Below, one piece after another: positions 48,950 to 57,533 of a DNA stretch of 64,000 bases. The notes below the pieces were generated by a model. It ran no database searches, was not told where the DNA came from, and saw only the letters and a program-made list of their open reading frames with translations. The position numbers and the translations under genes were made by a program. Each line of letters opens with the position of its first letter. Positions within the stretch are counted from its first letter, which is position 1. Origin of the DNA: Tatumella sp. JGM118 (GTDB lineage: Bacteria; Pseudomonadota; Gammaproteobacteria; Enterobacterales; Enterobacteriaceae); the NCBI RefSeq assembly GCF_018257515.1, contig NZ_JAERJR010000003.1, forward strand, positions 212,090 through 276,089, written 5' to 3'.

Positions 48950-50047
48950 ATGAGCATTGAGTTTATCGGTATGATCAGCCATCGCCTGGCCTCAGAAACC
49001 CTCCCTCCCTCCGGTCCGGTATTTGATGCTGATTACATCACGCGTATTGCCAGGGCCCATGAAGCCGCAGGGTTTGACCGTCTGCTGGTCGCCCATGCCT
49101 CTGACCAGCCGGATGGCTTTCTGGTCGCCGCTCTCGCCGGCTTGTCGACGGAAAAAATTAAATTTCTGTTAGCTCATCGTCCCGGTTTTGTCTCGCCGAC
49201 ACTGGCTGCCCGCAAATTTGCCACCCTGCATCAGTTACTCAATCACCGTCTGGCGGTTCATATCATCAGCGGTGGCAGTGATGCCGAACAGCGCCGTGAT
49301 GGTGATTATCTGGATCATGACCAGCGCTATGCCCGTTCAGAGGCTTTCCTGCAGGTGGTCCGTGATATCTGGACCAGTGATAAACCTCTCGATATCCGTA
49401 ACGATTTTTATCAGGCAGAACAGGCCGTCTCGGCGATCCGTCCTCCGGCTGAGCACCCTGTGCCGGTATTTTTTGGGGGCTCCTCCGAAGCGGCTATCCG
49501 GGTCGCCGGTAAGCATGCGGATGTGTACGCCCTGTGGGGGGAGTCGCTGGCCGGGACACAAGAGACCATCGAACGTGTCCGTGCTGAAGCCGCACGCCAT
49601 GGACGGACCGTCGGTTTCAGCGTGTCATTTCGTCCGATTATCGCCGATACGGAAGAGGCGGCCTGGGCAAAGGCCGATCACATCCTCGCGGTGGCGACCG
49701 AACGTCAGCGTCACAGCGGACCGCTGAAACGGGATAACAAACCCCAGAGTATCGGGGCACAACGGCTGCGGGCTATTGCGGAGTCGGGAAAGGTTGTCGA
49801 CAAACGACTGTGGACAGGGATCGCCCGACTGGTCGGAGGGGGCCAGAACTCTACGGCACTGGTCGGTACACCGGAGCAGGTTGCGGATGCCCTGCTCGAC
49901 TACTACGACCTCGGTGTCCGTCACTTTCTTATCCGTGGTTTTGATCCCCTCAACGATGCCGTTGATTACGGTAAGGCCTTAATACCGCTCACCCGGGAAA
50001 AAGTAGCCCGCCGTGAACAGGAGCAGGAGGTACGCCAACGTGCCTGA
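48950..50047 (+). CDS. LLM-class FMN-dependent monooxygenase (SsuD-like)
   Basis: The 365-residue flavin enzyme belongs to the alkanesulfonate monooxygenase/bacterial luciferase fold. Motifs include ARAHEAAGFDRLLVAHASDQPD, LLAHRPGFVSPTLAARKFATL, VHIISGGSDAEQRRDGD and VPVFFGGSSEAAIRVAGKHAD, the last typical of SsuD. SsuD uses reduced FMN to split sulfite from alkanesulfonates. Reduced flavin must come from a reductase not seen in this window. Its stop overlaps the GTG start of the next gene, so translation is coupled. Exact substrate unknown. Confidence 0.9.
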   Translation: MSIEFIGMISHRLASETLPPSGPVFDADYITRIARAHEAAGFDRLLVAHASDQPDGFLVAALAGLSTEKIKFLLAHRPGFVSPTLAARKFATLHQLLNHRLAVHIISGGSDAEQRRDGDYLDHDQRYARSEAFLQVVRDIWTSDKPLDIRNDFYQAEQAVSAIRPPAEHPVPVFFGGSSEAAIRVAGKHADVYALWGESLAGTQETIERVRAEAARHGRTVGFSVSFRPIIADTEEAAWAKADHILAVATERQRHSGPLKRDNKPQSIGAQRLRAIAESGKVVDKRLWTGIARLVGGGQNSTALVGTPEQVADALLDYYDLGVRHFLIRGFDPLNDAVDYGKALIPLTREKVARREQEQEVRQRA

Positions 50048-51221
50048 GGTTAATCAGCAGAGTGCGCCACAGATCAACGGGCATCCACCTGGCGTTATCC
50101 CCGCCGCGGCCATCACGCAGGCGATGGCTGAAAACGCAGAGCAGACCGACAGGACGGGGGCTTTCCCGCATCAGAATCTGGCATGGTTACGTCAGCAAGG
50201 GCTGCTGTCACTGGCGACGGCCTCGCATTATGGCGGTGGCGGTGCTTCATTGCCGGCCCTGCAGGCGGTGATCCGTGCGATTGCCCTGGCTGAGCCTTCA
50301 ACCGCGCTGATTGTCTGCATGCATTACCTGCACCATTTACGTCTGCGTCAGCCCGCAAACTGGCCTGCCAGCCTGGTCCGTCAGGTGAGTGAAACCGCCG
50401 TGACGGAGGGGGCATTGATCAACAGCCTGCGGGTCGAACCGGAACTCGGATCTCCGGCACGCGGGGGACTGCCGCAGACCCTGGCCAGACGGACGGCCAC
50501 CGGCTGGGTCCTGAATGGCCATAAATTATACACCACCGGTATTGAAGGCCTGCACTGGCTGGCGGTATGGGCCCGCAGTGACGATGAGCCTCCGCTGGTC
50601 GGAAGCTGGCTGGTGCCAAAATCGGCCCCCGGCATCCGCATTATTCCCAGCTGGGATCACCTGGGGATGCGCGGCACGGGCAGCCATGAAGTGATCCTGA
50701 AGGAGGTCACTGTGCCACTCAGCTATGCCGCCGCCGTCAGCCCGTTGGGCCATCAGCCACCTGCCGATGACCGGGCGGCAGCGCTCTCAGCGAATGCCAA
50801 TACTGCGCTGCTGGCGGCCATTTACGACGGAATAGCCCGTGCCGCTACCGACTGGCTGACCGGGTGGCTGCAACAACGCATTCCGGCGGGGACCGGAAAA
50901 CCCCTGGCGACGCTGCCGCGGATTCAGGAACAGACCGGACAGATGGAATCGCTGTTACTGGTGAACAGCACGCTGCTGGAACGGGCGGCGGCGGAAGGCT
51001 TCACCACGGTCGGGGCCGGGCTGGCTAAAAACACTATCACAGATAATGCGATCACGGTTGTCGACCTGGCGCTCAGGTTATCAGGAAATTACGGGCTGAC
51101 GAGACGTAACCCGCTGGAACGACATTACCGGAACGTTTTATGTGGCCGGGTACATACGCCGCAACAGGACAGTGCCTGGCTAAGTGCCGGCCGGCAACGG
51201 CTGGAGGCAGGTCTGCCCTGA
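50040..51221 (+). CDS. Acyl-CoA-dehydrogenase-fold flavoprotein, SfnB-like sulfur acquisition oxidoreductase
   Basis: The 393-residue protein has the acyl-CoA dehydrogenase fold in the SfnB/DszC-like branch: GLLSLATASHYGGGGASLPALQ, ALIVCMHYLHHLRLR, TGWVLNGHKLYTTGIEGLHWLAVWA and RGTGSHEVILKEVTVP. Such proteins lack the acyl-CoA catalytic Glu role and act as FMNH2 monooxygenases or partners in organosulfur use. Start is GTG 50040, with AGGAGG nine bases before, overlapping the monooxygenase stop by eight bases. With an SsuD-like enzyme it suggests a two-step oxygenative desulfurization. Confidence 0.88.
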   Translation: MPEVNQQSAPQINGHPPGVIPAAAITQAMAENAEQTDRTGAFPHQNLAWLRQQGLLSLATASHYGGGGASLPALQAVIRAIALAEPSTALIVCMHYLHHLRLRQPANWPASLVRQVSETAVTEGALINSLRVEPELGSPARGGLPQTLARRTATGWVLNGHKLYTTGIEGLHWLAVWARSDDEPPLVGSWLVPKSAPGIRIIPSWDHLGMRGTGSHEVILKEVTVPLSYAAAVSPLGHQPPADDRAAALSANANTALLAAIYDGIARAATDWLTGWLQQRIPAGTGKPLATLPRIQEQTGQMESLLLVNSTLLERAAAEGFTTVGAGLAKNTITDNAITVVDLALRLSGNYGLTRRNPLERHYRNVLCGRVHTPQQDSAWLSAGRQRLEAGLP

Positions 51222-51324
51222 CCCTCTCTGCCGCCACTCCCGGCCGGATGATCAGGGCCGGACAAATACTTTTGTGACTCACTCTTTCTCCCCGGACAGG
51301 GGAATGATGAAAAGGAACTGACTT

Positions 51325-52416
51325 ATGCGCTCTTCCGTATTCTCCCGCAGACGTTTTCTGACGCTCGGCTCCGGTGTGGCTGCGACCTCGCTGCTTGGCG
51401 GTTTCTCCGCCCCGTTATGGGCAGACAGTGCCGGTGCCATGCCAGGTATGGCAGACAGGATACAAACGGCCGATAATACGCCCGGCGGACAGACCGATAC
51501 CTCATCACTGCGGCTGGCCGAACCCTTTAAACTGAAGCTGGCCATCAATCAGAGCGCTATCTGTATCGCGCCGGTTACCGTCGCTCAGCAACAGAATCTG
51601 TTCAGTAAATATAATCTGGATGTTGAATTCGTTAATTTTGGTAATTCGACCGATGTTCTGCTGCAGGCGATTGCGACCGGTAAAGCCGATGCCGGTATTG
51701 GCATGGCGTTACGCTGGCTTAAAGCTCTGGAGCAGGGGTTTGATGTCAAACTGACCGCCGGCACCCACGGCGGTTGCCTGAGCCTGATCACCGCCAATCA
51801 TTCGCCGTATACCTCGCTGGCAAGCCTGAAAGGTAAGGCTATCGGCGTTACCGATATGGCCGGGCCGGATAAGAATTTCTTTGCCATTTTACTGAACAAT
51901 CACGGTATCGATCCCATTACAGAGGTCGAATGGAAAGTCTATCCTGCAGACCTGATGAGCCAGGCCCTGGATAAAGGCGAGATAGCCGCCATCAGTGGCA
52001 GTGAACCTTTCAGTACCCGGTTACTGGATACCGGAAAATATCATCTGCTGGCCAGTAATATGAGCGGTGAATACGCGCATCTGAGCTGCTGCGTTATTGG
52101 TGTCAGCGGTGCCCTGGTGAGGAAACATAAACCGGCAGCGGCGGCACTCACCCAGGCGTTGCTGGATGCTCATAGCTTTGCAGCCACAAATCCTCAAAAA
52201 GTGGGCACGGAATTCATGGCGCATGCCCTGAATACGACTCCGCAGGAAGTATCCGCGATTTTAATGAGTCAGGCCCATAGCCACCACGCGGTCGGCCAGG
52301 CCTTTGTGAACGAAATGACCCAATACGTCACCGATCTGCAGCGGGTACAGGTGATCAGTGCGTCAGTCAATCCTCATCAGTTTGCGGAGAGTATCTATGC
52401 AAATGTCTTCGCCTGA
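51325..52416 (+). CDS. Tat-exported ABC substrate-binding protein (NitT/TauT type)
   Basis: The 363-residue protein begins with a twin-arginine signal SRRRFLTLG (residues 7-15) and a hydrophobic run ending LWADSAGA. A spacer rich in small residues (about 35-65) precedes the binding fold: LAINQSAICIAPVTVAQQQ, VLLQAIATGKADAGIGMALRWL and LASLKGKAIGVTD. Tat export means that the protein folds, perhaps around a ligand or cofactor, before crossing the membrane. It overlaps the permease start by 20 bases. It should be the main binding partner of the transporter. Confidence 0.88.
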   Translation: MRSSVFSRRRFLTLGSGVAATSLLGGFSAPLWADSAGAMPGMADRIQTADNTPGGQTDTSSLRLAEPFKLKLAINQSAICIAPVTVAQQQNLFSKYNLDVEFVNFGNSTDVLLQAIATGKADAGIGMALRWLKALEQGFDVKLTAGTHGGCLSLITANHSPYTSLASLKGKAIGVTDMAGPDKNFFAILLNNHGIDPITEVEWKVYPADLMSQALDKGEIAAISGSEPFSTRLLDTGKYHLLASNMSGEYAHLSCCVIGVSGALVRKHKPAAAALTQALLDAHSFAATNPQKVGTEFMAHALNTTPQEVSAILMSQAHSHHAVGQAFVNEMTQYVTDLQRVQVISASVNPHQFAESIYANVFA

Positions 52417-53395
52417 GGCGGTGTTCGACAGGCCCGCACGGCTATTGCCGCCGCTGTGGACACAGGGGGTCATAGCCGCCGGTGCCTGGCTCGCTTCGGC
52501 CGCCATCACACAATACTGGCCGGACGGCAGCAGGCTGTGGCCCTATTCTCAACTCTGGGCAGAATGTCATGCCGGCATTGCCCTGCTGTTACTGATCCTG
52601 TCGCTCACATTTCGCCAGTGGTCGTTGCATCTCCCGCGTCTGAAATACGCAGGTGCCTGGCTGATTGCCTTACCGGTATTACTCAGTGTCTGGCAGCTGT
52701 TAACCGCGAAGTTGCTGATCCTGCCGGTCCCTTTTTTTGCTCCGCCACAGGCGTTGATCCAGGTCTTTCACGATGACTGGCCACGGCTGTTCGACAGTCT
52801 TTATCACTCATTGTCGTTATTACTGAGTGGGGTGGTGCTGGGAACCCTGGCCGGATTTATTGCGGGCCTCGCTATCGGCTGGTCTCCACGGGTTGGCTAC
52901 TGGATGCATCCCTTACTGCGTATTCTGGGGCCGTTACCGGCGACCGCCCTGTTACCGCTGTGCTTTTTTCTGTTCCCGACCAGTCACGATGCCAGCGTGT
53001 TTCTGATTGCCCTGGCCACCTGGTTTCCGGTCACGGTGCTGACCTGGTCCGGCGTCGCGGCTATCGATACCTCCTGGTATGACGTGGCAAGAACACTGGG
53101 CGGAAACTCCCGCTTTCTCATCTTACGCGTGGCTATTCCTGCGGCGTTGCCCAGTGTGTTTGTCGGTTTATTTATGGGGCTGGGGGCGTCGTTCTCAGTA
53201 CTGATTGTGGCCGAAATGGTCGGCGTTAAATCGGGAATTGGCTTCTACCTGCAGTGGGCCCAGGGCTGGGCGGCCTATCCCAATATGTATGCAGCCTTAC
53301 TGCTGATGGCCCTGCTCTGCTCCGGGTTGATAAGCCTGCTGTTTTTAGTCAGAAACCGGGTGTTACGCTGGCAAAAAGGAACGATGAAATGGTAA
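52397..53395 (+). CDS. ABC transporter permease (SsuC/TauC type)
   Basis: The 332-residue membrane protein has an extra N-terminal pair of membrane segments (about 20-80) and the usual BPD permease core, with the EAA-like loop SWYDVARTLGGNSRFLILRVAIPAALPSVFVG (read in parts). It forms the channel for the sulfonate-type substrate. GGAGAG precedes ATG 52397, inside the end of the binding-protein gene; its stop overlaps the ATPase start. Confidence 0.9.
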   Translation: MQMSSPEAVFDRPARLLPPLWTQGVIAAGAWLASAAITQYWPDGSRLWPYSQLWAECHAGIALLLLILSLTFRQWSLHLPRLKYAGAWLIALPVLLSVWQLLTAKLLILPVPFFAPPQALIQVFHDDWPRLFDSLYHSLSLLLSGVVLGTLAGFIAGLAIGWSPRVGYWMHPLLRILGPLPATALLPLCFFLFPTSHDASVFLIALATWFPVTVLTWSGVAAIDTSWYDVARTLGGNSRFLILRVAIPAALPSVFVGLFMGLGASFSVLIVAEMVGVKSGIGFYLQWAQGWAAYPNMYAALLLMALLCSGLISLLFLVRNRVLRWQKGTMKW

Positions 53396-54174
53396 ATGCG
53401 GCACAAAACATAGCGGATGCTGACGGGCTGGCCATTCGCCTGAAGAATATCAGTCACCGTTTCACTCTGAAAGATAAGCAGTTGCCGGTACTGGACAATG
53501 TCAGCCTGCAAATAGCGCCGGGCGAGAGTGTGGCCTTGCTGGGTCCGTCGGGTTGCGGTAAATCGACGCTGTTACGTCTGCTGGCCGGTCTGGAGCCCTT
53601 ACAGGCGGGGCAACTGCTGGCTGACGGGCAACCGGTAACCGCCCCGGGGCCGGACAGGATCCTGGTCTTTCAGGACCCGACACTCTATCCCTGGCTGACG
53701 GTCAGACAGAATGTCTTACTGGGGCCGCAGGCCAGGGGACTGAAAGGGTTAGGCCCTCAGGCAGATCGGTTAATTTCACGCATCGGCTTACAGGAGTTTG
53801 CTCAGGCCTGGCCGGCACAGTTATCCGGCGGAATGGCACAGCGCGCCGCGCTGGCCAGAGCACTGCTGAATGAACCGCGCCTGTTACTGCTGGACGAACC
53901 GCTGGGTAAACTCGACTCGCTGACCCGTATCCGGATGCAGAGTGAGCTGATTACCTTGTGGCAAAGTCAGGGATATACCAGCGTACTGGTGACCCACGAT
54001 ATTGAAGAGGCGTTATTACTGAGTCACCGCGTCGTGGTGTTCTCCCCCCGGCCTGCCCGGATCCTGGCGGAATTCCATAATCCCGCCCCTTTCCCGCGCC
54101 ATCGCGATTCCCCCTTGCTGGTGAAACAACGGCAGGAGATCCTGGCCCTGCTCGGCCAGGGAACAGACTGGTAA
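53389..54174 (+). CDS. ABC transporter ATP-binding protein (SsuB/TauB type)
   Basis: The 261-residue ATPase has Walker A GPSGCGKST (52-60), the Q-loop in VFQDPTLYPWLTV, signature LSGGM (145-149), Walker B LLLLDEP (165-171) and switch His203. The QDPTLYPWLTV form is typical of nitrate/sulfonate/taurine importers. AAAGGA precedes ATG 53389, which overlaps the permease stop (seven bases). Completes the importer with the two genes before it. Confidence 0.93.
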   Translation: MVNAAQNIADADGLAIRLKNISHRFTLKDKQLPVLDNVSLQIAPGESVALLGPSGCGKSTLLRLLAGLEPLQAGQLLADGQPVTAPGPDRILVFQDPTLYPWLTVRQNVLLGPQARGLKGLGPQADRLISRIGLQEFAQAWPAQLSGGMAQRAALARALLNEPRLLLLDEPLGKLDSLTRIRMQSELITLWQSQGYTSVLVTHDIEEALLLSHRVVVFSPRPARILAEFHNPAPFPRHRDSPLLVKQRQEILALLGQGTDW

Positions 54175-54195
54175 CCCTGAAAAACAGGAGTTGTA

Positions 54196-54978
54196 ATGAG
54201 TACAGAAATATTAGTCCGCCCAGCGCCTGGCCAGCATAGTCGCTGGTCTGCAGAAGAAGCACGTATTCGCCGCGATCTGTCCCTGGCCTACCGCCTGGCA
54301 GCAAAGCTGAAATTCACCGACCACATTTATACCCATTTCTCTGCCAGGGTGCCGGGCGAGGAGGAACACTTCCTGATTAATCCCTACGGGCTGCTGTTTG
54401 AGGAGATCACCCCGGAAAACCTGACCAAAATCGATGTGGACGGTCATATTATCGATGACCCGACCGGGCTTGGGATCAATCAGGCAGGATATGTGATCCA
54501 CAGTGCTATTCACCGGGCAAGACCGGACCTGAAAGTGATCCTGCATACCCATACCCGGGACGGTGCCGCCGTTTCCGCTCAGCGGGACGGTTTATTGCCG
54601 CTGTCCCAGCATGCGCTCAGTTTCTATTCCCGCATCACTTATCACGATTACGAAGGGGTCGCCCTGGACCTGGATGAACAGCAGCGACTGGTTCGTGACT
54701 TAGGGGAGAGCGATGTGATGATCCTGCGTAATCACGGGCTGCTGGCGGCCGGTAAGAATATCGCTCAGGCTTTCCGTCATCTGCATGTCCTTGAGCGGGC
54801 CTGTAATATCCAGATAGCCGCTCTGGCCGGGGGACGGGATAATATTCTGCCGGCGCCGCGACAGGCAATAGAAAAAGTCCGGGAGCAGTCTGCACGGTTC
54901 AGCGACGGCAATGATCCGGTCACTCAGAAGCACTGGGACGCACTGGTACGTTGGTTAGAGGCGGACGATCGCCACTGA
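54196..54978 (+). CDS. Class II aldolase/adducin-family protein of the organosulfur cluster
   Basis: The 260-residue protein has the metal-binding histidines of the class II aldolase fold: His117 and His119 in ILHTHTRDG and His180 in LRNHGLLAAGK. Where sugar aldolases have a catalytic Glu, it reads NQAGYVIHSAIH (95-106), as in adducin-like proteins, so a retro-aldol reaction is uncertain; dehydratase or decarboxylase chemistry is possible. AGGAG lies upstream of ATG 54196. Last gene of the cluster, 21 bases after the ATPase. It may process the carbon part after sulfur removal. It shares the family of the gene at 1-283. Confidence 0.88.
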   Translation: MSTEILVRPAPGQHSRWSAEEARIRRDLSLAYRLAAKLKFTDHIYTHFSARVPGEEEHFLINPYGLLFEEITPENLTKIDVDGHIIDDPTGLGINQAGYVIHSAIHRARPDLKVILHTHTRDGAAVSAQRDGLLPLSQHALSFYSRITYHDYEGVALDLDEQQRLVRDLGESDVMILRNHGLLAAGKNIAQAFRHLHVLERACNIQIAALAGGRDNILPAPRQAIEKVREQSARFSDGNDPVTQKHWDALVRWLEADDRH

Positions 54979-54996
54979 GATACCGCGCCCCCGTTT

Positions 54997-55038
54997 CACG
55001 GCCACCACGGGCAACAGGGGTGCTGTGGTGGCTCCGTG
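54997..55038. terminator. Hairpin between the cluster end and cybC
   Basis: CACGGCCACCAC (54997-55008) pairs with GTGGTGGCTCCGTG (55025-55038) with one bulge. It lies between convergent genes and probably ends both; no long T-tract. Confidence 0.6.
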
Positions 55039-55039
55039 A

Positions 55040-55426
55040 TTAGCGGAACTTGCGGTGGTTCTGATTGCGGATATCAATCAGCTTTTTAGCCGCGGCTTTG
55101 GCTTCCGGTAATTTATTTTTCACCGCCAGTGCATCCACAACATTAATTTGTGCAATCAACTGATCAATGCCGGCACGGTAGGCCTTCATATTTTCGCTGT
55201 CAGCGGCCTGACCCTGCAAAGTATACGGGGTACCTGTTCTGGCATCTTCTGCGGCATGACGCATTTTTTCCAGCGACTGATGCATCTCCTGAGCATTACC
55301 GGCGTTCTGTACGGTGACCAGTTCAGAACCCAGAATGTCCATGTCCTGCTCGAGGGGCAGCGCATTGGCGATGAGCGGGAAGCATATTAATGATGCGGTG
55401 AGAACCACCACTGAAGACAGACGCAT
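55040..55426 (-). CDS. cybC: Soluble cytochrome b562
   Basis: The 128-residue periplasmic four-helix protein has a signal peptide ending near ANA (22) and a mature part the size of E. coli cytochrome b562 (106). The two haem ligands are in place: Met in LEQDMDIL (mature residue 7) and His in NQNHRKFR near the C-terminus. Electron-carrier role is not well defined. It lies next to pmbA on the same strand, as in E. coli. Confidence 0.93.
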   Translation of the reverse strand: MRLSSVVVLTASLICFPLIANALPLEQDMDILGSELVTVQNAGNAQEMHQSLEKMRHAAEDARTGTPYTLQGQAADSENMKAYRAGIDQLIAQINVVDALAVKNKLPEAKAAAKKLIDIRNQNHRKFR

Positions 55427-55447
55427 TGCTCACTCCTTACGGTAAAC

Positions 55448-55467
55448 GGGGCCGCGATAGCGGCCCC
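55448..55467. terminator. GC hairpin between pmbA and cybC
   Basis: GGGGCCGC / GCGGCCCC (55448-55455 and 55460-55467) around GATA. It lies 27 bases past the pmbA stop and 22 bases before cybC. The T-rich side is on the plus strand, so on the minus strand it may only reduce read-through. Confidence 0.55.
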
Positions 55468-55493
55468 TTTCTTATATTATTTTACTGTCGGGT

Positions 55494-56834
55494 CTACTGA
55501 CCGGCAATTTTCATTTCCGGTAACAGAACGGAACCACACTGAATATTACTGCGGGTTTCGATATCATCACCCACGGTGACGATATTCTTCCACATATCCT
55601 GCAGATTTCCGGCAATGGTGATTTCACTGACCGGATACTGGATTTCGCCATTTTCTACCCAGAAGCCGGAAGCGCCACGGGAGTAGTCTCCGGTCATGGC
55701 ACTGACCCCTTGCCCCATCAGTTCAGTCACCACCAGCCCGGTGCCCATCTGTTTCAGTAGCTGGTCAAAGGTATGTCCCTGACCGGCGATACGCCAGTTA
55801 TGGATGCCACCGGCATGTCCTGTGCTGTGCAGCCCCAGTTTCCTGGCCGAATAACTGGTCAGCAGCCATTGCTGTAAGACACCGTGATCAATAATCGTCC
55901 GGTCGCGGGTCGTGACACCTTCACTGTCAAACGGCGTGGAAGCCACGCCTTTCAGTACGTGCGGTCGTTCTTCAATCGTCAGCCAGTGCGGAAAAATTTC
56001 TTTCCCCAGCGAGTCGAGCAGGAAAGTGGATTTGCGGTAGACACTGCCGCCACTGATCGCTCCCACCAGATGACCAAATAATCCTGTCGCCACTTCGGAG
56101 GCAAAGATCACCGGCGCTTTCATGGTCGCCAGTTTACGCGGGGCCAGGCGGGCCAGTGTACGGCGCGCGCACTCTTCGCCGACCCATTGCGCAGATTTCA
56201 AATCGGCAAAGTCACGGGCCGCGGTGTAGGCATAGTTACGTTCCATATGCCCGTCCTGCTCCGCAATTACGCTGCCGGAAATGCCGTGACGGCTGCTGCA
56301 ATAGCTGTTCAGCAGACCGTGGCTGTTACCGAATACGCGAATACTGGCATGGGTGTTAAAACTGCCACCTTCGGTATTCACAATGCGTTTATCCGCCTGT
56401 AAGGCGCTCTGCTCGGCTTCTGCCGCCAGTTCAATCGCACGGTCAACCCCGATGTCCAGCGGGTGGAACAGGTCCAGATCGGGCGGATTCCAGGCCAGCA
56501 GATCTTTTTCTGCGACACCGGCATAAGGGTCCGGTGAGGTATAACGTGCAATATCTACCGCTGCCTGCACCGTCCGCTGAATAGCTTCCGGGCTAAGGTC
56601 AGTCGAAGAAGCGCTGCCTTTACGCTGTTGCAGGTAAACGGTGATCCCTAACGCACCATCGCTATTGAATTCAACATTTTCCACCTCGCCATAGCGGGTA
56701 CTGACGCTGAGTCCCGTCGTTTTACTTACTGCGACTTCCGCGCCATCGGTGGTGGCTTTCGCCAGTTCAAGCGCGTGAGAAACTGCCTGTTCCAGTACTT
56801 TACGTTGTTCTGCAACCTGAGTTGATACGTTCAT
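55494..56834 (-). CDS. pmbA: Metalloprotease subunit TldE (PmbA)
   Basis: The 446-residue protein matches E. coli TldE/Pmb[33 protein letters not shown] and [36 protein letters not shown] (read in parts). TldD and TldE form a cytoplasmic protease that matures microcin B17 and degrades unfolded peptides such as CcdA; TldE lacks the zinc site. ATG 56834 matches the family. Divergent from darP. Confidence 0.95.
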   Translation of the reverse strand: MNVSTQVAEQRKVLEQAVSHALELAKATTDGAEVAVSKTTGLSVSTRYGEVENVEFNSDGALGITVYLQQRKGSASSTDLSPEAIQRTVQAAVDIARYTSPDPYAGVAEKDLLAWNPPDLDLFHPLDIGVDRAIELAAEAEQSALQADKRIVNTEGGSFNTHASIRVFGNSHGLLNSYCSSRHGISGSVIAEQDGHMERNYAYTAARDFADLKSAQWVGEECARRTLARLAPRKLATMKAPVIFASEVATGLFGHLVGAISGGSVYRKSTFLLDSLGKEIFPHWLTIEERPHVLKGVASTPFDSEGVTTRDRTIIDHGVLQQWLLTSYSARKLGLHSTGHAGGIHNWRIAGQGHTFDQLLKQMGTGLVVTELMGQGVSAMTGDYSRGASGFWVENGEIQYPVSEITIAGNLQDMWKNIVTVGDDIETRSNIQCGSVLLPEMKIAGQ

Positions 56835-56948
56835 CGATCTGCCGTCTACTCTTATGTATGAATATAATCAGTCTATCAGAGTCAGAGAACAATTTCGCAG
56901 TCACCCTGTAACCTGTTAGCATTAGCCTCTTTTTTCAGGAGCCAGATA

Positions 56949-57494
56949 ATGACAAAACAACCCGAAGAGTGGCTCGACCACGAGCCGGACCCGCTAGAAG
57001 ATGAAGATGATGAGATTATCTGGGTCAGTAAAAGTGAGATAAAGCGTGACGCCGAAGAACTGAAACGCCTCGGAGCCGAGCTTATCGACCTGAGTAAGAG
57101 TTCTCTGGAGCGTATACCGCTGGATGAGCAATTACGTGAAGCGATTGAACTGGCGCAGCGTATTAAGAAAGAAGCCCGCCGCCGGCAGATCCAGCTGATC
57201 GGTAAGCTGTTACGCTCCCGCGATGTCGAGCCTATCCGCCAGGCGCTGGATAAGCTGAAAAACCGCCATAATCAGCAGGTCGCGTTATTCCATAAGCTGG
57301 AAGGGATCCGTGACCGGTTAATTGAGCAAGGTGATGATGCTATCGCTGAAGTCATTAACCTCTACCCGGCCGCTGACCGGCAGCAGCTACGGAGTTTTAT
57401 CCGCAACGCACAAAAAGAGAAGGCGACAAACAAAGCGCCGAAATCTGCGCGGTTAATCTTTCAGTATCTGCGTGAGCTGGCAGAAGCAGAATAA
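56949..57494 (+). CDS. darP: Ribosome-associated protein DarP (YjgA, DUF615)
   Basis: The 181-residue highly charged helical protein fits DUF615: [28 protein letters not shown] near the start and [14 protein letters not shown] later. E. coli DarP binds late 50S precursors and helps peptidyl-transferase-centre maturation. ATG 56949 is preceded by CAGGAG. Divergent from pmbA and convergent with mpl, the E. coli arrangement. Confidence 0.95.
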   Translation: MTKQPEEWLDHEPDPLEDEDDEIIWVSKSEIKRDAEELKRLGAELIDLSKSSLERIPLDEQLREAIELAQRIKKEARRRQIQLIGKLLRSRDVEPIRQALDKLKNRHNQQVALFHKLEGIRDRLIEQGDDAIAEVINLYPAADRQQLRSFIRNAQKEKATNKAPKSARLIFQYLRELAEAE

Positions 57495-57503
57495 GCGTTC
57501 AGA

Positions 57504-57525
57504 CCGGGCGAGTCTCCTCGCCCGG
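57504..57525. terminator. Bidirectional hairpin between darP and mpl
   Basis: CCGGGCGAG / CTCGCCCGG (57504-57512 and 57517-57525) around TCTC, between convergent stops. Strong stem but no T-tract. Confidence 0.6.
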
Positions 57526-57533
57526 CTGAGATC

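Noticed and set aside
46840-54978. Prophage or transposon origin of the organosulfur cluster
   Set aside because: No integrase, transposase, direct-repeat ends or tRNA are visible at its borders, and base composition resembles its neighbours by eye.
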